Positions 57,460-64,000 of a stretch of 64,000 nt of DNA are shown one piece after another. The translations under genes and the position numbers were made by a program. The number at the start of each line of letters is the position of its first letter. Within the stretch, counting starts at the first letter, position 1. The notes beneath the pieces are model-generated. The model saw nothing but the letters and a program-made list of their open reading frames with translations, had not been told where the DNA came from and did not search any database. Origin of the DNA: Akebia trifoliata (taxonomy: Eukaryota > Streptophyta > Magnoliopsida > Ranunculales > Lardizabalaceae); the NCBI GenBank assembly GCA_017979445.1, contig CM030718.1, positions 23,555,021-23,619,020 of the forward strand. The letters are read 5' to 3'.

Positions 57460-57665
57460 TTTTATTGGGAGTGAGGTATTTAGACTTCTTAGAACACCTG
57501 ACTAATCCTCGGGAAATGTGTAGTCCACTACATCTATGTACAAAATGTAATTTCTAGGAAAAATTTGTAAGTGTAACCTTTAAAGGGGGATTCGAACTGA
57601 AGACCTCCAATTCTTGAGGATGTGGTCTTGGCCATCTCAACAACTACACTAACCATTAGATGGTT
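57460..57665 (-). mobile_element. tRNA-derived SINE
   Basis: The minus strand starts TAACCATCTAATGGTTAGTG, with an A-box-like TAGTGTAGTTGTTGAGATGG and a B box GTTCGAATCCCC, and ends in an A-rich tail (AATAAAAAAAATAAAAA). Confidence 0.65.
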
Positions 57666-57804
57666 AGGTTTTTTTCTCACTTATGCCCTATCTTTGCATA
57701 AGAAGAGACGAGGGAGGGACATCAATGTAATTTTCATTCTAAATCTCTGAAACCAAAAGTGTTCAACGGTCAAAAATTGGGACACAGAATACTCATTCTG
57801 CCAA

Positions 57805-57960
57805 GGGTGTATTTATAGTAGGGTACTTGCCCCAATGATATAGATAATAACGACAAAAATAAAATCTGTCACTATTGCCCCTCACAATTAATTTTAAAAT
57901 TTGTAAGGGTTTTAATTGCCTCCAACATAGAAAAAGTCTTGGTTCACCCTTACACTCTAC
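57805..57960 (-). mobile_element. Degenerate GGGGGCAAGTGCC foldback
   Basis: Inverted relative of 47557-47750 (CAAGGGTGTATTTATAG, GGTACTTGCCCCAATG, TCACTATTGCCCCTCACAA). Confidence 0.45.
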
Positions 57961-58029
57961 CCATAAAGTCTTTAATCATGAACTCATGGTTCTTCCATGG
58001 AGTTAAATATTAAAAATTGGTTGAAATCC

Positions 58030-58215
58030 GTAGACTCATGAAAGTGAATTCATGTGTTCACATGCAATCTCAATCATGTATATGTGAGATCCAACAATTG
58101 AGATTTATCTTAAAGATCCGTGTTATACTCTTGAGATACACATTGTATCCCAATCATCTGGATCTCACATATACATAATCGGGATTGTGAGTAAACTTAT
58201 GAGTTCATTTTTCTC
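58030..58215. mobile_element. Foldback MITE, GATACACA-containing
   Basis: CTCATGAAAGTGAATTCAT and ATGAGTTCATTTTTCTCATG ends; inner ATGTATATGTGAGATCCA and TGGATCTCACATATACAT. Related to the GGGATACAC family. Confidence 0.65.
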
Positions 58216-61200
58216 ATGTTTACGACGCCTAACCCATTAAATATTGACTGCATTTCACAAGCCCCAAAAACTAACAAAAAAAAATGATTGAATTAAAAAA
58301 AAAACTGTCTAATCGATTTTCTCTATTATTTTATCTTTTAAATCATTGATATGAAAAAAATAATAATAATAATTCTCAGATGTTAAATCAAAGTTGAAAA
58401 GAAAATCAACTCTATGGAAAAAAGAAAAATTAAGGGTTTGTAAAATAAATCAAAGCTTTTTACCTAAGAATCAAAGAGTTTGACCACGATGAATATTTAT
58501 TGAAAAATAAATAAATAATCAATTGAAGAGAAGGGTGTTTCAGTAATTTTACATCAGTAGAACAAACCGTGGAGGGCAGTCTCCAAACCTATTTGTTTTT
58601 CTTAATACTAATGATGGACAGAAAACATCAATCAAACAGAATTTCTACTATATTTAAGTGGGTCCACATATGCCACGTGGCACTATGTTATTAGTATAGT
58701 AGGGGTCTCGTCTTATAGCTGTCACACAAACGTTTGGGTACGACACTGTCTCATGGCCTAACAATTGTCCACTCTCATGCGTTGTCAAATCAGTCACACG
58801 TACGTAGGACTTAGGCCTTAGGGAAGTTTACTGTTTATCTAAGGTAGTCTTCCTGTACGCCACGGTGGATCGTCATCCCAAGGTCTGCAACAGTTAATGT
58901 CTTAATGATCCAATTGAGGACATTCGGATGACTGCTCCCTAGAGCTGACGGTATGATTTTCCAACTGTTTTTTGTCTCTTTAGTTGATGCTCGAAAACGA
59001 TGTCACTTCGGCGTGGCTTGTCTTTCTTTGTTTTGGGCCCCCATTGAATACGAACGGTTTGACCCCACGTATGTATTGGCTACATTGCTGGTCTCACATT
59101 TCAATTACAAGTCTGATAGAGGATTTTAGCCCTATGATCCGAATAAAACTTCGCGTGGGATAATGGTTCAAAATGGAGTGTTTTTCCTCATTAAAATCAT
59201 AAAGTATAACACTGGTAAAATCAATATTTCATCAAGATCTTACACGTATCTTAATGAAAGCATGAGATAGAGGGCAGAGAAGTGACTGTGAAAAGTAAGT
59301 GATACTCGGAACAGGTCACTGATCTAGTCTTGCCCAGTAGAAGGGTAAGACAAATATAGAAGTTTGTCCTATTAGTAAGGTAGAGCAAATCAGTATATTT
59401 GCACAATCCCATGCGACGCACATCAAGCTCTGAGATCCTAGGGAGAAATTCTAAGGATTCAAGGACACGAAAAGAAAGATTCGAATTCGATTTAGGATCC
59501 TTTTAATCAAAGGATCTCTCATTATCAAATCTCGAATGAAGAGGAAACCCTGATTTCGAAAGATCTTATATATTCTAGGGATGACCAAGAGGGTGAAGAT
59601 CTTTTGGGACTCCATATCGATTTGAGCTAATATATATTAATCATTTTTGCAACTCTAACTTGATCGTCGAAGGATTATTGATAGGTATAACACCAGTGCC
59701 ATCATGGAGGAGCGAAGAACATTTTTTCAGAGCAACAGAGCAGAATAACTTGAGGTGAGACTCGAATTTGCCTCTACATTTACAAACTTAGTAAAATTTC
59801 AAATCTTACCAAGGATTATTGAATTCAAATGGATGACTGAATTAGCAAAATCCAACACCACAATGTTGTAAAATTTATGCATTCAAATCATCAACACGAC
59901 GTTCATTTTCCCAATAGAAACTAATCAACGCATATCTTAAACATACCATTCACATTAAATTAAAACAAGGTTATGTTACTTACCTTGTGCCATTGCAAAA
60001 TTTGTTGATTCAATGTGTTGGAGGTGTGTTATTTTATCCACGTTCCTCATAACCTTCGAAACCCCAATGAAGTTGATATTTTATTATTAGACTCACCTTC
60101 CCCCTTCTCTCTATGTGGATCGGCTGGATTGGTGATTGATAGGATATTACTCATTTTATTATTCTCTTATTTTGGTATTCTCCACAATTCGTTGTTTTTT
60201 CAACACCCTCAATATGGGGTAACCGATCCCTTTTATAGATGAAAGTTGGGGGCCTAAAATCATTCTATTAATAGGTTTCCTATTCATTAAGGTCTACTAC
60301 TAATCTTTAAAGAATATAAAGTTCTAATTATATTAGATTTTCAATAATATTGATATTCCATTATGTTATAGAATTCTTGTGCGATTTGGAAACTAAAATC
60401 GTAAAGGTCAATTTGACCAAGGTCAATGATGCCACATGTTAAATGGTATGCTAACGCACAACTCACTAGATTTCATGGAAAACATAGATAAAATAAATAA
60501 ATATATATCTTTTGGACTTGATCCAAGGTTTTGAAATTTTTGATAGTTACTAAACCTCACCAAACTCGCAAATTTAAAATGAAAATTTAATGATAAAAAG
60601 TAACCTTCTGTTTAAGTGTTTGTTTTTTTGTTGCTAAAAGGTGAGTTCAATGATCCTTAGTAAGATTTCAAATCTTACTAAATTAGTAAGGGAAGACTTA
60701 ATCATATATAAACAAAGGTTGTGGGTCCCATCTATTAGAAATGATTGTTTTATCCTTCTAAACATCAGGGGTCGTCTTGTGGTAAAACAAAGCATTTCTC
60801 CCTCTAGTCATGTATTAAAAAATAGATGGTCTCATAATTTACACAGTTGCACATTAAGAAACTTTAGTGGAGTTAGGACATGTCACCGTAGGGACTAATT
60901 TCATTCCAAAGGGAATGAGGGATACTTGCGTTATAAAAAATAAAATAAAAATTGAAACAAAGACATTCGGATAAATCTTTATGAACTCCATTAAATTGAT
61001 ATATAATAGTAATCAAACAAACATTTGGATTAAAATGTATATCATTTTTACTTAGGGATAGTTATGATATCAATAGAGTAGCGATAAATTATTGGTATAT
61101 ATGATATAGGGCGTTCGTTGCTATAGTGATTGACAAGATAGTGTAGTGATCACTTGTCGAATTCGTGAATGTTATTTGATCCATCGAGTTTTAGATTTTT

Positions 61201-61369
61201 AAACTATTTTTCTTTGTTTCAGGTAATTGTTTTACAAACACGCTGTGAAACACAACCATGTTTTCAATAATAAGCTATGAATTCCTTGATAAGCTCCTCA
61301 GGAAGGGTAGGTCAAGTGTTTGAAACCCTATGAAGTTATGAATTCCTTGCACAATGTGAAAAAAGTCCA
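58216..61369. other. Long gene-free stretch
   Basis: No gene recognised. 59780-59860 and 60520-60695 carry fragments of the TTACTAA-ended repeat (AAGATTTCAAATCTTACTAA). Confidence 0.45.
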
Positions 61370-61625
61370 AATTTGATAGTCTTAGGCCGTCAAATTTCAT
61401 AAAATTCGATGAACCAAGGGGTCGAATCTTTCATTGTCAATTTTTTTTTTCGACAGGTCAAAACTGTCAAATTAATGAAAAATGAGAGAAATTTGATAGC
61501 TCAAAGCCATCAAATTTGGGAACATCAAGAATTTCGACAGTCTTAGACCATCAAAATCAGTTTCTAAAATTTGTGTGCCTTGGCCTGTCAATTTTTTCTA
61601 TCGAATTTTCTAGTTTTCAGGTAGT
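61370..61625. repeat. Short inverted-repeat cluster (GTCAAATTT)
   Basis: AATTTGATAG-N-CCGTCAAATTT-like units recur three times (61371, 61489, 61529), each imperfectly palindromic. Confidence 0.45.
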
Positions 61626-61639
61626 GTTGGGGCCACCAT

Positions 61640-61765
61640 CCAGGGTCTGATTGACCCCCGACTCAACTAGTTGCACGTAAGACTTTCCGAGGAGGCGGGC
61701 ATGTGACCATGGGATTTGTTTCACTTGAAGGATGGGGATACCCACAATAAGTTTTAAAAAAGAAA
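61640..61765. repeat. Possible SINE-related fragment
   Basis: Resembles the body of the SINE at 63222-63478 (CCCTGACTCA-type word, AGTTGCACGTAAGACTT, GATACCC) followed by an A-rich run. Confidence 0.35.
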
Positions 61766-61927
61766 AAAAAAACTATGTTTTCGATGAATATGGCACCAAA
61801 ATTAGGATTCGAAAGAAAAGAAACTCAAAATCTGATTTTGAAAAGTAGTAGAAGAAGAAAATTACAGATACTAATCTTTTTACACGTTAAATAGAGCTGG
61901 ATTAATTTCAACTCCCAACATATATAT

Positions 61928-62306
61928 GGATTAGGATCCGTATACACATAAAGCTACTCATAAAGCTACAACGTGTTTTGTCTTATATGAGCAAAAATGT
62001 TCGGAATGGGCTGATTTTTTGTGAGGATGATCTCTATGGTGAGGAGATCATCATTGTCAAAAATCAGCCTATTCTGAAACTTCTAGCCCCATGTTAGCAA
62101 GTTGAAGAATTTTGAACTGTTCATTTTTTATAAATTACATTTGATGTGGTTAGAAGTTTTGGAATTGACTGATTTTTTGTAAGGGTGATCCCCTCACCAT
62201 AGAGATCATCCTCACGAAAAATCAGTCCATTCAAATCTTTTTGCCCATATAAGACAAAAACATTGTAACTTTATGAGTAGTTTTATGTGTCTACGGATCC
62301 TAACTC
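61928..62306. mobile_element. Double-hairpin MITE (copy M9)
   Basis: Same TIR subtype as M5 (GGATTAGGATCCGTATACAC; ACTTTATGAGTAGTTTTATG). (TA)n follows. Confidence 0.8.
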
Positions 62307-62329
62307 TATATATATATATATATATATAT

Positions 62330-62685
62330 GGAAATGTTCGGCACCAAACATTTTGCCCAACCATTTTTGTCCTACATGGGTTAGAAGTTTTGAAATTGGC
62401 TGATTTTTTGTGAGGATGATCTCTACAATGAGGAGATCATCATCACAAAAAATCAGCCCATTCCAAAACTTCTAATCCTATCAAAAATGGTTTACAAAAA
62501 ATGAACGGTCCACGATTTTTCAACTTGTAAACATGGGGCTAGAAGTTTTGGAATGGGCTGATTTTTTGTGAGGATGATCTCCTCACCATAGAGATCATCC
62601 TCACCAAAAATCAACCCATTCCAAAACTTCTAACCCATGTAAGACAAAAATGGTTGGGCAAAATGTTTGGTGCTGAACGGGACCC
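62330..62685. mobile_element. Double-hairpin MITE (copy M10)
   Basis: GGAAATGTTCGGCACCAAAC at the left and GTTTGGTGCTGAACGGGACCC at the right, with both core hairpins. It follows M9 across a (TA)n tract, repeating the M5-M6 order. Confidence 0.85.
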
Positions 62686-63221
62686 ATATATATATATTGA
62701 GAGAGAGAGAGAGAGAGATTTAGATCTTTTTGCATGTCAAAAAAGTAAAATCTTATGAGATATAAAACCCTCATTCACATGGACAATGTCCATTTTTGCG
62801 ACAGGTGGTCTAAAATAGGGATATGCGAATTTTTCACCACTAGACTTGAAAACCCAACGATGTGTGTATGGGTTTGGTTGATTATGGAAAGTACTCAAAT
62901 CCATCTGTTAAATATTATAGGATTTCTATTTATTGAGTTTATATGCAGCTCTACTAAAATACCTTATTGAATCATGAATTCTTTGATATTAGTTCTTTTT
63001 TCGTGATGTATAGGATTTCATTATGACAATTAAGTCAATTTTTAATTCAAAAAGTAATTAAGTTCAAACGAATGTCAAGTGCACCTTTACCTTTAATGTT
63101 TTCCCTCATTATAATTAATTGTAAGAAATAAAATATTAAGTTATACAAAAAAAAAAAAAAATCATTTGGTCAAAGAATTGGATTGATGAGGATTTTTTTT
63201 TTCTCTTGACGAATAAAAGTT
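62686..63221. other. Intergenic with a (GA)n tract
   Basis: No gene. (GA)n at 62699-62718. Confidence 0.45.
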
Positions 63222-63478
63222 CTCCCTAACCTGAGGGGTTGGCTCAATAGCAATTTTGAATCCAATAAGAGGTGATAGTTCATAAGTTGTGTTCGATACC
63301 CAATATGAGTAGTGCCTCCTCAGGGTGCACCCTCACTTACCTGGTGCGTATGATGTGCGGACGTTGCACATATCCGACGGAGAGACCCATATATCTTAGT
63401 CCAAGCCCTGACTCACCCAATACCGCTAGTCGGACGTAAGTTTGGATATCCCCTTAACAAACAAACAAACAAAAATTA
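63222..63478 (+). mobile_element. tRNA-derived SINE, near full length
   Basis: GGGGTTGGCTCAATAGCAAT serves as A-box region and GTGTTCGATACCC as B box about 50 bases on. A body with GTGCGGACGTTGCACATATC follows, and the tail is CAAACAAACAAACAAA. Confidence 0.7.
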
Positions 63479-64000
63479 TCCCTAAGAACCTGATTTTTCA
63501 AATATGTTATGTATTTTTTAATAATGTTTAAGGTTATCCATTTGTAAAAGGAAAAGGAAAAGTTCATCACAGGGGAAACAACTACACTAGGGTTAGGGTT
63601 GACAAGGAATATTATAGAGAGAGAGAGAGAGAGATATCTTCTACTCCGTCAATAATAATATGTTATGTGAGATATTTTTATGCAATAAATAAAAAAATCA
63701 ACTTAAAAATACTAGACTCAGCCCTCTTCCTCTTTATTTGAACTTTGAATTAAAATATTATTTATTTTGTCTTTTATAAGTTGTATAGGTTAAGCTCTTT
63801 AAATTAAACGGTTGCAAACTTTGACATAAAAGGATTTAGTAAAGTAAAACCTAAAAAATTAACCCCTCAATAATATAACTATATATTATTATCACCAATA
63901 ATTGTGACTAATCATCCTTTCTTCATTTAGCTAAAACAAATGAAACTGACCATGAACAAGGCCAAGTTCCCAACAAACCTGAAAAATAATACAAAACCAT
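63479..64000. other. Intergenic to window end
   Basis: No gene. (GA)n at 63618-63633. Confidence 0.45.

Noticed and set aside
63240..63310. A tRNA gene
   Set aside because: A and B boxes are present, but the sequence does not fold as a complete cloverleaf and continues into a SINE body with an A-rich tail. The same holds for the elements at 34.5, 44.1 and 57.6 kb.

Overview
This window is nuclear DNA of a flowering plant. It is AT-rich and crowded with plant non-autonomous transposons, tRNA-derived SINEs and LINE fragments. It carries two intact plant genes with normal GT-AG introns: the cytosolic ribosomal protein gene RPL4 and a TOE1/RAP2.7-type AP2 gene with its miR172 target site. I cannot fix the lineage from sequence alone; a dicot or early-diverging angiosperm is a guess.

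Layout. 1-5 kb: a 5'-truncated LINE sitting inside a double-hairpin MITE, a second LINE 3' end, a GATA zinc-finger pseudogene, and a 102-residue member of a small-protein family (PPKRG-x-IK-x-KIF core). 5-9 kb: tandem repeats, foldback elements, two adjacent double-hairpin MITEs, and a broken superfamily-3 helicase that looks like a replication protein of a CRESS-DNA virus or related plasmid (endogenous viral element, about 8.2-8.8 kb). 9-15.5 kb: gene-free repeat mosaic. 15.5-25.1 kb: a two-copy tandem segmental duplication whose copies each carry the small-protein gene; copy A has an extra 417-bp internal tandem duplication that made a promoterless third paralogue. 25-29 kb: short tandem repeats, a Helitron-like element and a minisatellite. 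29.3-33.1 kb: RPL4, with one long intron. 33-50 kb: a very dense MITE landscape (Mutator-like, PIF/Harbinger-like, TRIM-like, hairpin families), ending with four double-hairpin MITEs in a row. 50.6-54.8 kb: the TOE1-like gene. 55-64 kb: gene-free, with SINEs, foldbacks and another pair of double-hairpin MITEs.

Only RPL4 and TOE1-like are confident functional genes. RPL4 has a telo-box and TATA-like promoter typical of translation genes. The TOE1-like gene is predicted to be under miR172 control. The small-protein genes have plausible TATA boxes and conserved coding frames, so at least three may be expressed. The most unusual items are the SF3-helicase viral relic, the double-hairpin MITE family whose core is shared under several different terminal repeats, and the small-protein family expanding by nested duplication.
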